NCBI GenBank assembly: GCA_030762935.1
Contig: CM060891.1
Location: forward strand, 1,368,001-1,432,000
DNA: 64,000 nucleotides
Origin: Hymenopus coronatus
Lineage: Eukaryota; Arthropoda; Insecta; Mantodea; Hymenopodidae
Direction of reading: 5' to 3'
Every line of letters begins with the position of its first letter. Position 1 is the first letter of the stretch. The translations under genes and the position numbers were made by a program. Shown here piece after piece: positions 25,301 to 42,302 of the stretch. The notes below the pieces were generated by a model. That model was not told the origin of the DNA. It made no database searches and saw nothing but the letters and a program-made list of their open reading frames with translations.

Positions 25301-28300
25301 TTTGATGTACCTCATCCAGGACAATAACACCATAGCACATTAACATAGTGTCTGAAACACACAAACAAGACCACTGTAAGAAGTGTGTTGATGAGCCTCA
25401 TCCAAGACAATAACACCCTAACACATTAACATAGTGTCTGAAACACACAAACAAGACTATTGTATGAAGTGTGTAGATGATCCTCATCCAGGACAATAAC
25501 ACCATAACACATTAACATAGTGTCTGAAATACACAAACAAGACTACTGTATGAAGTGTGTTGATGAGCCCTTTCCAGGACAATAACACCATAGCACATTC
25601 ACATAATGTCTGAAACACACAAACAAGACTACTTTATGAAGTGTGTTGATGAAACTCATCCAGGACAATAACACCATAGCACATTCACATTCTGCCTTAA
25701 ACACACAAACAAGACTACTTTAAGAAGTGTGTTGATGAGCCTCATCCAGGACAATAACACCATAGAACTTTAACATAGTGTCTGATACACACACACAATA
25801 CCACTGTATGAAGCGTGTTGATGAGCCTCATCCAGGACAAAAACACCATAGCACATTAACATAGTGTCTGAAACACACAAACATGACTATTGTATGAAGT
25901 GTGTTGATCAGCCTTATCCAGGTCATTATCACCATAACACATTAACTTAGTGTCTGAACACACAAACATGACTATTGTTAGAAGTGTGTTGATCAGCCTC
26001 GTCCAGGACAATAACACCATAGCACATTAACATAGTGTCTGAAACACACAAACTTGACTATTGTTAGAAGTGTGTTGATGAGCCTCGTCCAGGACAATAA
26101 CTCCATAGCACATTAACATAGTGTCTGAAACACACAAACAAGACTATTGTACGCAGTGTGTTGATGAGACTCGTCCAGGACAATAACACCATACGACATT
26201 AACATAGTGTCTGAAACACACAAACAAGACTATTGTATGAAGTGTGTTGATGATCCTCATCCAGGTCAATAACACCATAACACATTAACATAGTGTCTGA
26301 AACACACAAACAAGACTACTGTATGAAGTGTGTTGATGAGCCTCGTCCAGGACAATAAACACCATAGAACTTTAACATAGTGTCTGAAACACACATACAA
26401 GACCACTGTATGAAGTGTGTTGATGAACCTCATCCAGGACAATAACACCATAGCACATTAACATAGTGTCTAAAACACACAAAGAAGACCACTGTATTAA
26501 GTGTGTTTATGAGCCTCATCCTGCACAATAACACCATAACTCATTAACATAGTGACTGAAACACACAAACAAGACTATTGTATGAAGTATGTTGATGAGC
26601 CTCATCCAGGACAATACACCGTAACACATTAACATAGTGTCTGAAATACACAAGCAAGACTATTGTACGAAGCGTGCTGATGAGCCTCATCCAGGACAAT
26701 AACACCATAGCACATTAACATTCTGCCTGAAACACACAAACATGACTACTGTATGAAGTGCGTTCATGAGTTCCATCTAGGACAATAACACCATATCACA
26801 TTAACTAAGTGTCTGAAACACACAAACAACACCAATGTATGAAGTGTGTTGATGAGCCTCATCCAGGACAATAACACCATAGCACATTAACAAAGTGTCT
26901 GAAAAACACAAACATGACTACTGATGAAGTGTGTTCATGAGCCTCATCCAGGACAATAACACCATAGCACATTAACATTCTGCCTGAAACATACAAACAA
27001 GACCACTGTATGAAGTGTGATGATGAGCCTCATCCAGGACAATAACACCATAGCACATTAACATTCTGCCTGAAACATACAAACAAGACCACTGTAAGAA
27101 GTGTATTGATGAGCCTCGTCCAGGACAATAACACCATAGCACATCAACATAGTGTCTGAAACACACAAACAAGACTACTGAATGAAGTGTGTTGATGAGC
27201 CTCGTCCAGGACAATAACACCATAGCACATTAACATAGTGTCTGAAACACACAAACAAGACTACTGTATGAAGTGTGTTGATGAGCCTCGACCAGGACAA
27301 TAACACCATAGCACATTAACAGTGTGTCTGAAACACACAAACATGACTAAAAAAAGTGTGTTGATGAGCCACATTCAGGACAATAACACTATAACACATT
27401 AACATAGTGTCTGAAACACACAAACAAGACTACTGTATGAAGTGTGTTGATGAGCCTTTTCCATAGCACATTCACATAATGTCTGACACACACAAACAAG
27501 ACTACTTTATGAAGTGTGTTGAAAAGCCTCATCCAGGACAATAACACTATAGCACATTCACATTCTGCCTTAAACACACAAACAAGACTACTTTAAGAAG
27601 TGTGTTGATGAACCTCATCCAGGATAATAACACCATAACACATTAACATAGTGTCTGAAACACACAAACATGACTATTGTACGAAGTGTGTTGATGAGCC
27701 ACATCCAAGACAATAACTTCATAGGACATTAACATTATGCCTGAAACACACAAACATGACTATTGTACGAAGTGTGTTGATGAGCCTCATCCAGGACAAT
27801 AACACCATAGGACATTAACATACTGTCTGAAACACACAAAAATGACTACTGTACGAACTGAGTTAACGAGCCTCATCCAGGTCAATAACACCATAACACA
27901 TTAACATAGTGTCTGAAACACACAAACATGACTATTGTTAGAAGTGTGTTGATGAGCCTCGTCCAGAACAATAACACCATACTACATTAACATAGTGTCT
28001 GAAACACACAAACATGACTTCTGTATGAAGTGTGTTGATGAGCCTCGTCCAGGACAATAACACCATAGCAAATTAACATAGTGTCTGAAACACACAAACA
28101 AGACCACTGTATGAAGTGTGTTGATGAGCCTCATCCAGGACAATAACACCATAGCACATTAACATAGTGTCTTAAACACACAAACAAGAACACTATATGA
28201 AGTGCGTTGATGAGCCTCATCCAGAACAATAACACCATAGAACATTAACATAGTGTCTGAAATACACAAACTAGACTACTGTATGAAGTGTGTTGATGAG

Positions 28301-31300
28301 CCCCGTCCAGGACAATCACACCATAGCACATTAACATAGTGTCCGAAATACACAAACAAGACTACTGAATGAAGTGTGTTGATGAGCCTCGTCCAGGACA
28401 ATAACACCATAGCACATTAACATAGTTTCTGAAACACACAAACCTGACTACTGTATTAAGTGTGTTGATGAGCCTCGTCCAGGACAATAACACTATAGCA
28501 CATTAACATAGTGTCTCAAACACACAAACAGGACTACTGTATGAAGTGTGTTGATGAGCCTCATCCAGGACAATAACATCATAGCACATTAACATAGTGT
28601 CTGAAACACACAAACATGACTACTGTATGAAGTGTGTTGATGAGCCTCATCCAGGACAATAACACGATAACACATTAACATAGTGTCTGAAACACACAAA
28701 CAAGACTACTGTATGAAGTGTGTTAATGAGCCTCATCCAGGACAAAAACTCCATAGCACATTAACATAGTGTCTGAAACACACAAGCAAGACTAATATAT
28801 GAAGTGTGTTGATGAGCCTCATCCAGGACAATAACACCATAACACATTAACATAGTGTCTGAAACACACATACAAGACTACTTTAAGAAGTGTGTTGATG
28901 AGCCTCATCCAGGATAATAACACCATAGGACATTAACGTTCTGCCTGAAACCACAAACATGACTACTGTACGAACTGTGTTGATGAGCCTCATCCAGGAC
29001 AATAACACCATAGCACATTAACATAGTGTCTGAAACACACAAACATGACTATTGTTAGAAGTGTGTTGATGAGCCTCGTCCAGGACAATAACACCATAGC
29101 ACATTAACATAGTGTCTGAAACACACAAACAAGACTATTGTACGAAGTGTGTTGATGAGCCTCGTCCAGGACAATAACACCATAGGACATTAACATAGTG
29201 TCTGAAACACACAAACATGACTACTGTATGAAGTGTGTTGATGAGCCTCGTCCAGGACAATAACACCATAGAACTTTAACATAGTGTCTGAAACACACAT
29301 ACAATACCACTGTATTAAGTGTGTTGATGAGCCTCATCCAGGACAAAAACACCATAGCACATTAACATAGTGTCTGAAACACACAAACATGACTATTGTA
29401 TGTAGTGTGTTGATCACCATCATCCAGGACAATAACACCATAACACATTAACATAGTGTCTGAAACACACAAAACATCACTACTGTATGAAGTGTGATGT
29501 TGAGCCTCGTCCAGGACAATAACACCATAGGACATTAACATAGTGTCTGAAACACACAAACAAGACCACTGTATGAAGTGTTTTGATGAGCCTCATCCAG
29601 GACAATAACACGATAGCACATTAACATAGTGTCTGAAACACACAAACAAGACCACTGTAAGAAGTGTGTTGATGAGGCTCATCCAAGACAATAACACCCT
29701 AACACATTAACATAGTGTCTGAAACACACAAACAAGACTATTGTATGAAGTGTGTAGATGATCCTCATCCAGGACAATAACACCATAACACATTAACATA
29801 GTGTCTGAAACACACAAACAAGACTACTGTATGAAGTGATTTGATGAGCCTCATCCAGGACAATAAACACCATAGAACTTTAACATAGTGTCTGAAACAC
29901 ACAAACAAGACCACTATATGAAATGTGTTGATGAACCTCATCCAGGACAATAACAACATAGCACATTAACATAGTGTCTAAAACACACAAAAAAGACCAC
30001 TGTATTAAGTGTGTTGATGAGCCTCATCCTGCACAATAACACCATAACACATTAACATAGTGACTGAAACACACAAACAAGACTATTGTATGAAGTATGT
30101 TGATGAGCCTCATCCAGGACAATAACACCATATCACATTAACATAGTGTCTGAAATACACAAGCAAGACTATTGTACGAAGTGTGCTGATGAGCCTCATC
30201 CAGGACAATAACACCATAGCACATTAACATTCTGCCTGAAACACACAAACATGACTACTGTATGAAGTGCGTTCATGAGTTCCATCTAGGACAATAACAC
30301 CATATCACATTAACTTAGTGTCTGAAACACACAAACAAGACCAATGTATGAAGTGTGTTGATGAGCCTCATCCAGCACAATAACACCATAGCACATTAAC
30401 AAAGTGTCTCAACAACACAAACATGACTACTGATGAAGTATGTTCATGAGCCTCATCCAGGACAATAACACCATAGCACATTAACATTCTGCCTGAAACA
30501 CACAAACAAGACTACTGTATGAAGTGTGATGATGAGCCTCGTCCAGGACAATAACACCATAGCACATTAACATAGTGTCTGAAACACACAAACAAGACTA
30601 CTGTATGAAGTGTGTTGATGAGCCCCGTCCAGGACAATAACACCATAGCACATCAACATAGTGTCTGAAACACAGAAACAAGACTACTGTATGCAGTGTG
30701 TTGATGAGCCTCGTCCAGGACAATAACACCATAGCACATTAACATAGTGTCTGAAACACACAAACAAGACTACTGTATGAAGTGTGTTGATGAGCCTCGA
30801 CCAGGACAATAACACCATAGCACATTAACATAGTGTCTGAAACACACAAACATGACTATTGTTAGAAGTGTATTGATGAGCCTCGTCCAGGACAATAACA
30901 CCATAGCACATTAACATAGTGTCTGAAACACACAAACATGACTATTGTATGAAGTGTGTTGATCAGCCTCATCCAGGACAATAACACCATAACACATTAA
31001 CATAGTGTCTGAAACACACAAACATGACTATTGTTAGAAGTGTGTTGATGAGCCTCGTCCAGGACAATAACACCATAGCACATTAACATAGTGTCTGAAG
31101 CACACAAACATGACTATTGTTAGAAGTGTGTTGATGAGACTCGTCCAGGACAATAACACCATAGGACATTAACTTAGTGTCTGAAACACACAAACAAGAC
31201 TATTGTATGAAGTGTGTTGATGATCCTCATCCACGACAATAACTAACACATTAACATAGTGTCTGAAACACACAAACTAGACTACTGTATGAAGTGTGTT

Positions 31301-34300
31301 GATGAGCCTCGTCCAGGACAATAAAAACCATAGAACTTTAACATAGTGTCTGAAACACACAAACAAGACCAATGTATGAAGTGTGTTGATGAACCTCATC
31401 CAGGACAATAACACCATAGCACATTAACATAGTGTCTAAAACACACAAAGAAGACCACTGTATTAAGTGTGTTGATGAGCCTCATCCTGCACAATAACAC
31501 CATAACTCATTAACATAGTGACTGAAACACACAAACAAGACTATTGTATGAAGTATGTTGATGAGCCTCATCCAGGACAATAACACCATAACACATTAAC
31601 ATAGTGTCTGAAATACACAACCAACACTATTGTACGAAGTGTGCTGATGAGCCTCGTCCAGGACAATAACACCATAGCACATTAACATTCTGGCTGAAAC
31701 ACACAAACATGACTACTGTATGAAGTGCGTTCATGAGTTCCATCTCGGACAATAACACCATATCACATTAACTTAGTGTCTGAAACACACAAACAAGACC
31801 AATGTATGAAGTGTGTTGATGAGCCTCATCCAGGACAATAACACCATAGCACATTAACAAAGTGTCTAAACAACACAAACATGACTACTGATGAACTGTG
31901 TTCATGAGCCTCATCCAGGACAACAACACCATAGCACATTAACATTCTGCCTGAAACATACAAACAAGACTACTGTATGAAGTGTGAAGATGAGCCTCGT
32001 CCAGGACAATAACACCATAGCACATTAACATAGTGTCTGAAACACTCAAACAAGACTACTGTATGAAGTGTGTTGATGAGCCTCGTCCAGGACAATAACA
32101 CCATAGCACATCAACATGGTGTCTGAAACACACAAACAAGACTGTATGAAGTGTGTTGATGAGCCTCGTCCAGGACAATAACACCATAGCACATTAACAT
32201 AGTGTCTGAAACACACAAACAAGACTACTGTATGAAGTGTGTTTATGAGCCTCGACCAGGACAATAACACCATAGCACATTAACATAGTGTCTGAAACAC
32301 ACAAACAAGACTACTGTAAGAAGTGTGTTGATGAACCTCATCCAGACAATAACACCATAACACATTAACATAATTTCTGAAACACACAAACGCGAATTCT
32401 ATATCAAGTGTATTTATGAGACTCGTCGCGGACTATAACACTATAGCACATTAATGTACTGTCTCAAACACAGAAATAGGACATCTATATCAAGTTTGTT
32501 CATGAGACTTATCCAGGACTATAGCACATTAATACACTGTCTGAAACACACAAATAGGACATCTATATCAAGTGTGTTCATGAGCTGTGTCCAGGACAAT
32601 AACACCAGAGGAAATTAACATTCTGCCTGGAACACATAAACAAGACTTCTATAAAAAGTGTGTTCATGAGCCTCATCCAGGACTATAACACCATAGGAAA
32701 TAAACATACTGACTGAAACACACAAACAAGACTACTGTATGAAGTGTTTTCATGAGTCTCATCCAGTACTATAACACAATACCACATTAACATTCTGCCT
32801 GAAAAACACAATCAAGACTACTGTAAGAAGTGTTTTCATGAGCTCGTCCAGTACTATAACACAATAGCAAATTAACATTCTGCCTCAAACACACAAACAA
32901 GACTACTGTATCAAGTGCGTTCATGAATCTCATCCAGTAATATAACACCATAGCATATTAACATTCTGACTGAAACACACAAACAAGACTACTGTATCCA
33001 GTGCATTCATGAGTCTCATCCAGAACTATAACACAATAGGACATTAACATAACGTCTATAACACACAAACAAGTGTGAAGTGCGTTCATGAGCCTGATCC
33101 AGTACTATAACACCATAGCACATTAACATTCTGAATGAAACACAAAAACAAGACTACTGTATCAAGTGCATTCATGAGTCTCATCCAGTACTATAATACA
33201 ATAGGACATTAACGTAATGTCTGTAACACACAAACAAGACTACTTGTATGAAGTGCGTTCATGACTCTCATCCAGTACTATAACACCATAGCACATTAAC
33301 ATTCTGACTGAAACACACAAACAAGACCACGGTATCAAGTGCGTTCATGAGTCTCATCCAGTACTATAACACAATAGGACATTAACGTAATGTCTGTAAC
33401 ACACAAACAAGACTACTGTATGCAGTGCTTTCATGAGTCTCAAACAGGACAATAACACCATAGCACATTAACAAAGTGTCTGAAACACACAAACATGACT
33501 ACTGATGAAGTGTGTTCATGAGCCTCATGCAGGACAATAACACCATAGCAAATTAACATTCTGCCTCAAACACACAAACAAGACTACTGTATAAAGTGTG
33601 ATGATGTGCCTTGTCCAGTACAATAACACCATAGCACATTAACATAGTGTCTGAAACACACTAACAAGACCACTGTAAGAAGTGTGTTGATGAGCCTCGT
33701 CCAGGGCAATAACACCATAGCACATTAACAAAGTGTCTGAAACACACAAACATGACTACTGATGAAGTGTGTTCATGAGCCTCATGCAGGACAATAACAC
33801 CATAGCAAATTAACATTCTGCCTCAAGCACACAAACAAGACTACTGTATGAAGTGTGATGATGTGCCTTGTCCAGTACAATAACACCATAGCACATTAAC
33901 ATAGTGTTTGAAAATCACAAACAAGACTACTGTATGAAATGTGTTGATGAGCCTCGTCCAGGGCAATAACACCATAGCACATTAACATAGTGTCTGAAAC
34001 ACACAAACAAGACTACTGTATGAAGTGTGTTGATGAGCCTCGTCCAGGACAATAACACCATAGTACATTAACATAGTGTCTGAATCACACAAACAAGACT
34101 ACTGTATGTGGTGTGTTGATGAGCGTCATCCAGGACAATTACATCAAAGGACATTAACATAGTGTCTCAAACACACAAACATGACTAATGTACGAAGTGT
34201 GTTTATGAGCCTCATCGAGGACAATAAAACTATAACACATTAACATAGTGTCTGAAACATACAAACAAGACTACTGTATGAAGTGTGTTGATGAGGCTCA

Positions 34301-37300
34301 TTCAGGACAATAAAACCATAGCACATTAACATAGATTCTGAAACACACAAGCAAGATTACTGTATGAAGTGTGTTGATGAGAGTCATCCAGGACTATTAC
34401 ATCAAAGGACATTAACATAGTGTCTGAAACACACAAACATGACTATTGTACGAAGTGTGTTTATGAGCCTCATCGAGGACAATAAAACTATAACACTTTA
34501 ACATAGTGTCTGAAACATACAAACAAGACTACTGTATGAAGTGTGTTGATGAGGCTCATCCAGGACAATTACACCATAACACATTAACTTAGTGTCTGAA
34601 ACACACAAACAAGACTACTGTATGAAGTGTGTTGATGAAGCTCGTCCAGGACAATAACACCATAGCACATTAACATTCTGCCTTAAACACACAAACAAGA
34701 CTACCTTAAGAAGTGTGTTGATGAGCCTCGTCCAGGACAATTACACCATAGCACATTAACATAGTGTCTGAAACACACAAACAAGACTACTGTATGAAGT
34801 GTGTTGATGAGGCTCGTCCAGGACAATAACACCATAGCACATTAACATTCTGCCTTAAACACACAAATAAGACTACCTTAAGAAGTGTGTTGATGAGCCT
34901 CGTCCAGGACAATAACACCATAGCACATTAGCATTCTGCCTTAAACACACTAACAAAACTACTTTAAAAGTGTGTTGATGAGCCTCAACCAGGATAATAA
35001 CACCATAACACTTTAACATAGTGTCTGAAACACACAAACATGACTAATATACGAAGTGTGTTGATGAGCCTCGACCAGGACAATAACACCATAGCACATT
35101 AAAATATTGTCTGAAACACACAAACAGGACTAATGTACGAAGTGTGTTGATGAGCCTCGTCCAGGACAATAACACCATAGCACATTAACATTCTGCCTGA
35201 AACAAACAACCATGACTATTGTACGTAGTGTGTTGATCAGCCTCAACCAGGACAATAACACCATAGGACATTAACATACTGTCTGAAACACACAAACATG
35301 ACTACTGTACGAAGTGTGTTGATGAGCCTCATCCTGGATAATAACACCATAACACATTAACATAGTGTCTGAAACACACAAACATGACTATTATACGAAG
35401 TGTGTTGATGAGCCTCGTCCAGGACAATAACACCATAGCACATTAAAATAGTGTCTGAAACACACAAACAGGACTAATGTACGAAGTGTGTTGATGAGCC
35501 TCGTCCAGGACAATAACACCATAGCACATTAACATAGTGTCTAAAACACACAAAACATGACTACTCTATGAAGTGTGTTGACGAGCCTCGTCCAGGACAA
35601 TAACACCATAGGACATTAACATAGTGTCTGAAACACACACACAAGACCACTGTATGAAGTGTTTTGATGAGCCTCATCCAGGACAATAACACCATAGCAC
35701 ATTAACATAGTCTCTGAACACACAAACAAGACCTCTGTAAGAAGTGTGTTGATGAGCCTCATTCTAGGCAATAACACCCTAACACATTAACATAATGTCT
35801 GAAACACACAAACAAGACCACTGTATGAAGTGTGTTGATGAGCCTCGTCCAGGACAATAAACACCATAGAACTTTAACATAGTGTCTGAAACACACAAAC
35901 AAGACCACTGTATGAAGTGTGTTGATGAACCTCATCCAGGACAATAACACCATAGCACATTAACATAGTGTCTAAAACACACAAATAAGACCACTGTATT
36001 AAGTGTTATGATGAGCTTTATCCTGCACAATAACACCATAACACATTAACATAGTGACTGAAACACACAAACAAGATTATTGTATGAAGTATGTTGATGA
36101 GCCTCATCCAGGACAATAACACCATAACACATTAACATAGTGTCTGAAATACACAAGCAAGACTATTGTACGAAGTGTGCTGATGAGCCTCATCCAGGAC
36201 AATAACACCATAGCACATTAACATTCTGCCTGAAACACACAAACATGACTACTGTATGAAGTGCGTTCATGAATTCCATCGAGGACAATAACACCATATC
36301 ACATTAACTTAGTGTCTGAAACACACAAACAAGACCAATGTATGAAGTGTGTTGATGAGCCTCATCCAGGACAATAACACCATAGCACATTAACATAGTG
36401 TCTGAACAACACAAACATGACTACTGATGAAGTGTGTTCATGAGCCTCATCCAGGACAATAACACCATAGCACATTAACATTCTGCCTGAAACACACAAA
36501 CAAGACTACTGTATGAAGTGTGATGATGAGCCTCGTCCAGGACAATAACACCATAGCACATTAACATAGTGTCTGAAACACACAAACAAGACTACTGTAT
36601 GAAGTGTGTTGATGAGCCTCATCCAGGACAATAACACCATAGCACATCAACATAGTGTCTGAAACACACAAACAAGACTACTGTATGAAGTGTGTTGATG
36701 AGCCTCGTCCAGGACAATAACACCATAGCACATTAACATAGTGTCTGAAACACACAAACAAGACTACTGTATGAAGTGTGTTAATGAGCCTCGACCGGGA
36801 CAATATCACCATAGGACATTAACATAGTGTCTGAAACATACAAACATGACCATTGTACGAAGTGTGTTGATCAGCCTCATCCAGGACAATAACACTATAA
36901 CACATTAACATAGTGTCTGCAACACACAAACAAGACTACTGTATGAAGTGTGTTGATGAGCCTCGTCCAGCACAATAACACCATAGCACATTAACATAGT
37001 GTCTGAAACACACAAACAAGACTACTGTAAGAAGTGTGTTGATGAACCTCATCCAGGACAATAACACCATAACACATTAACATAATTTCTGAAACACACA
37101 AACGTGACTTCTATATCAAGTGTATTTATGAGACTCGTCGCGGACTATAACACTATAGCACATTAATGTACTGTCTCAAACACAGAAATAGGACATCTAT
37201 ATCAAGTTTGTGCATGAGACTTATCCAGGATTATAGCACATTAATATAATGTCTGAAACACACAATTAGGACATCTATATCAAGTGTGTTCATGAGCTGT

Positions 37301-40300
37301 GTCCAGGACTATAACACCAGAGGAAATTAACATTCTGCCTGGAACACATAAACAGGACTTCTATAAAAAGTGTGTTCATGAGCCTCATCCAGGACTATAA
37401 CACCATAGGAAATAAACATTCTGACTGAAACACACAAACCAGATTACTGTATGAACTGTTTTCATGAGTCTCATCCAGTACTATAACACAATAGCACATT
37501 AACATTCTGCCTGAAAAACACAATCAAGACTACTGTAAGAAGTGTTTTCATGAGCTCGTCCAGTACTATAACACAATAGCACATTAACATTCTGCCTCAA
37601 ACACACAAACAAGACTACTGTATCAAGTGCGTTCATGAGTGTCATCCAGTAATATAACACCATAGCATATTAACATTCTGACTGAAACACACAAACAAGA
37701 CTACTGTATCAAGTGCGTTCATGAGTCTCATCCAGTACTATAATACAATAGGACATTAACATAATGTCTATAACACACAAACAAGTGTGAAGTGCGATCA
37801 TGAGCCTGATCCAGTACCATAACACCATAGCACATTAACATTCTGACTGAAACACAAAAACAAGACTACTGTATCAAGTGCATTCATGAGTCTCATCCAG
37901 TACTATAATACAATAGGACATTAACGTAATGTCTGTAACAAACAAACAAGACTACTTGTATGAAGTGCGTTCATGACTCTCATCCAGTACTATAACACCA
38001 TAGCACATTAGCATTCTGACTGAAAGTCACAAACAAGACCACGGTATCAAGTGCGTTGATGAGTCTCATCCAGTACTATAACACAATAGGACATTAACAT
38101 AATGTCTGTAACACACAAACAAGACTACTGTATGAAGTGCGTACATGAGTTTCATCCAGTACTATAACACAATAGGACATTAACGTAATGTCTGTAACAC
38201 ACAAACAAGACTACTGTATGCAGTGCTTTCATGAGTCTCAACCAGGACAATAAAACCATAGCACATTAACAAAGTGTCTGAAACACACAAACATGACTAC
38301 TGATGAAGTGTGTTCATGAGCATCATGCAGGACAATAACACCATAGCAAATTAACATTCTGCCTGAAACACACAAACAAGACTATTGTATGAAGTGTGAT
38401 GATGTGCCTCGTCCAGTACAATAACACCATAGCACATTAACATAGTGATTGAAACACATAAACAAGACTACTGTATGAAATGTGATGATGAGCCTCGTCC
38501 AGGGCAATAACACCATAGCACATTAACATAGTGTCTGAAACACACACACAAGACTACTGTATGAAGTGTGTTGATGAGCCTCGTCCAGGACAATAACACC
38601 ATAGCACATTAACATAGTGTCTGAAACACACAAACAAGACTACTGTATGAAGTGTGTTGATGAACGTCATCCAGGACAATTACATCAAAGGACATTAACA
38701 TAGTGTCTGAAACACCCAAACATGACTATTGTACGAAGTGTGTTTATGAGTGTCATCGAGGACAATAAAACTATAACACATTAACATAGTGTCTGAAACA
38801 CACAAACAAGACTACTGTATGAAGTGTGTTGATGAGCCTCATCCAGGACAATTACACCATAACACATTAACATAGTTTCTGAAACACACAAACAAGACTA
38901 CTGTATGAAGTGTGTTGACGAGGCTCGTCCAGGACAATAACACCATAGCACATTAACATTCTGCCTTAAGCACACAAACAAGACTACCTTAAGAAGTATG
39001 TTGATGAGCCTCGTCCAGGACAATAACACCATAGCACATTAGCATTCTGCCTTAAACACACTAACAAAACTACTTTAAAAGTGTGTTGATGAGCCTCAAC
39101 CAGGATAATAACACCATAACACTTTAACATAGTGTCTGAAACACACAAACATGACTATTATACGAAGTGTGTTGATGAGCCTCGTCCAGGACAATAACAC
39201 CATAGCACATTAACATTCTGCCTGAAACGAACAAACATGACTATTGTACGTAGTGTGTTGATCAGCCTCAACCAGGACAATAACACCATAGGACATTAAC
39301 ATACTGTCTGAAACACACAAACATAACTACTGTACGAAGTGTGTTGATGAGCCTCATCCTGGACAATAACACCGTAACACATTAACATAGTGTCTGAAAC
39401 ACACAAACATTACTATTATACGAAGTGTGTTGATGAGCCTCGTCCAGGTCAATAACACCATAGCACATTAACATAGTGTCTGAAACACACAAACAGGACT
39501 AATGTACGAAGTGTGTTGATGAGCCTCGTCCTGGACAATAACACCATAGCACATTAACATAGTGTCTAAAACACACAAAACATGACTACTGTATGAAGTG
39601 TGTTGATGAGCCTCGTCCAGGACAATAACACCATAGCACATTAACATAGTGTCTCAAACACACAAACAAGACTATTGTACGAAGTGTGTTGATGAGACTC
39701 GTCCAGAACAATAACACCATAGGACATTAACTTAGTGTCTGAAACACACAAACAAGACTATTGTATGAAGTGTGTTGATGATCCTCATCCACGACATTAA
39801 CTAACACATTAACATAGTGTCTGAAACACACAAACAAGACTACTGTATGAAGTGTGTTGATGAGCCTCATCCAGGACAATAACACCATAACACATTAACA
39901 TAGTGTCTGAAACACACAAACAAGACTACTGTATGAAGTGTGTTGATGAGCCTCGTCCAGGACAATAAACACCATAGAACTTTAACATAGTGTCTGAAAC
40001 ACACAAACAAGACCACTGTATGAAGTGTGATGATGAACCTCATCCAGGACAATAACACCATAGCACATTTACATAGTGTCTAAAACACACAAACAAGACC
40101 ACTGTATGAAGTGTGTTGATCAGCCTCATCCAGGACAATAACACCACAACACATTAACATAGTGTCTGAAACACACAAGCAAGACTATTGTACGAAGTGT
40201 GCTGATGAGCCTCATCCAGGACAATAACACCATAGCACATTAACATTCTGCCTGAAACACACAAACATGACTACTGTATGAAGTGCGTTCATGAGTTCCA

Positions 40301-42302
40301 TGTTGGACAATAACACCATAGCACATTAATTTAGTGTCTGAAACACACAAACAAGACCAATGTATGAAGTGTGTTGATGAACCTCATCCAGGACAATAAC
40401 ACCATAGCACATTAACAAAGTGTCTAAAACACACAAAACATGACTACTCTATGAAGTGTGTTGATGAGCCTCGTCCAGGACAATAACACCATAGGACATT
40501 AACATAGTGTCTGAAACACACACACAAGACCACTGTATGAAGTGTTTTGATGAGCCTCATCCAGGACAATAACACCATAGCACATTAACATAGTGTCTGA
40601 ACACACAAACAAGACCTCTGTAAGAAGTGTGTTGATGAGCCTCATTCCAGGCAATAACACCCTAACACATTAACATAATGTCTGAAACACACAAACAAGA
40701 CCACTGTATGAAGTGTGTTGATGAGCCTCGTCCAGGACAATAAACACCATAGAACTTTAACATAGTGTCTGAAACACACAAACAAGACCACTGTATGAAG
40801 TGTGTTGATGAACCTCATCCAGGACAATAACACCATAGCACATTAACATAGTGTCTAAAACACACAAATAAGACCACTGTATTAAGTGTGTTGATGAGCC
40901 TTATCCTGCACAACAACACCATAACACATTAACATAGTGACTGAAACACACATACAAGATTATTGTATGAAGTATGTTGATGAGCCTCATCCAGGACAAT
41001 AACACCATAACACATTAACATAGTGTCTGAAATACACAAGCAAGACTATTGTACGAAGTGTGCTGATGAGCCTCATCCAGGACAATAACACCATAGCACA
41101 TTAACATTCTGCCTGAAACACACAAACATGACTACTGTATGAAGTGCGTTCATGAATTCCATCGAGGACAATAACACCATATCACATTAACTTAGTGTCT
41201 GAAACACACACACAAACAAGACCAATGTAAGCAGTGTGTTGATGAGCCTCATCCAAGGCAATAACACCCTAACACATTAACATAGTGTCTGAAACACACA
41301 AACAAGACTATTGTATGAAGTGTGTTGATGAGCCTCATCCAGGACAATTACACCATAACACATTAACATAGTGTCTGAAACACACAAACAAGACTACTGT
41401 ATGAAGTGTGTTGATGAGCCTCGTCCAGGACAATAAACACCATAGAACTTTAACATAGTGTCTGAAACACAAAAACAAGACCACTGTATGAAGTGTGATG
41501 ATGAACCTCATCCAGGACAATAACACCATAGCACATTTACATAGTGTCTAAAACACAAACAAGACCACTGTATGAAGTGTGTTGATCAGCCTCATCCAGA
41601 ACAATAACACCACAACACATTAACATAGTGTCTGAAACACACAAGCAAGACTATTGTACGAAGTGTGCTGATGAGCCTCATCCAGGACAATAACACCATA
41701 GCACATTAACATTCTGCCTGAAACACACAAACATGACTACTGTATGAAGTGCGTTCATGAGTTCCATGTTGGACAATAGCACCATAGCACATTAACTTAG
41801 TGTCTGAAACACACAAACAAGACCAATGTATGAAGTGTGTTGATGAGCCTCATCCAGGACAATAACACCATAGCACATTAACAAAGTGTCTAAAACACAC
41901 AAAACATGACTACTCTATGAAGTGTGTTGATGAGCCTCGTCCAGGACAATAACACCATAGGACATTAACATAGTGTCTGAAACACACACACAAGACCACT
42001 GTATGAAGTGTTTTGATGAGCCTCATCCAGGACAATAACACCATAGCACATTAACATAGTGTCTGAACACACAAACAAGACCTCTGTAAGAAGTGTGTTG
42101 ATGAGCCTCATTCCAGGCAATAACACCCTAACACATTAACATAATGTCTGAAACATACAAACAAGACCACTGTATGAAGTGTGTTGATGAGCCTCGTCCG
42201 GGACAATAAACACCATAGAACTTTAACATAGTGTCTGAAACACACAAACAAGACCACTGTATGAAGTGTGTTGATGAACCTCATCCAGGACAATAACACC
42301 AT
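22351..42302. repeat. Higher-order blocks within array 2
   Basis: Multi-unit blocks recur exactly or nearly so: 22351 and 24595 (offset 2244), 22836 and 25081 (2245), 24099 and 26266 (2167), 35759, 40642 and 42108 (4883 and 1466), 39867 and 41335 (1468). A distinctive marker with tatttatgagactcgtcgcg occurs at about 32401, 37113, 43290 and 46378. The array has grown by repeated segmental duplication of blocks of about 17-57 units, not only by single-unit slippage. Confidence 0.85.
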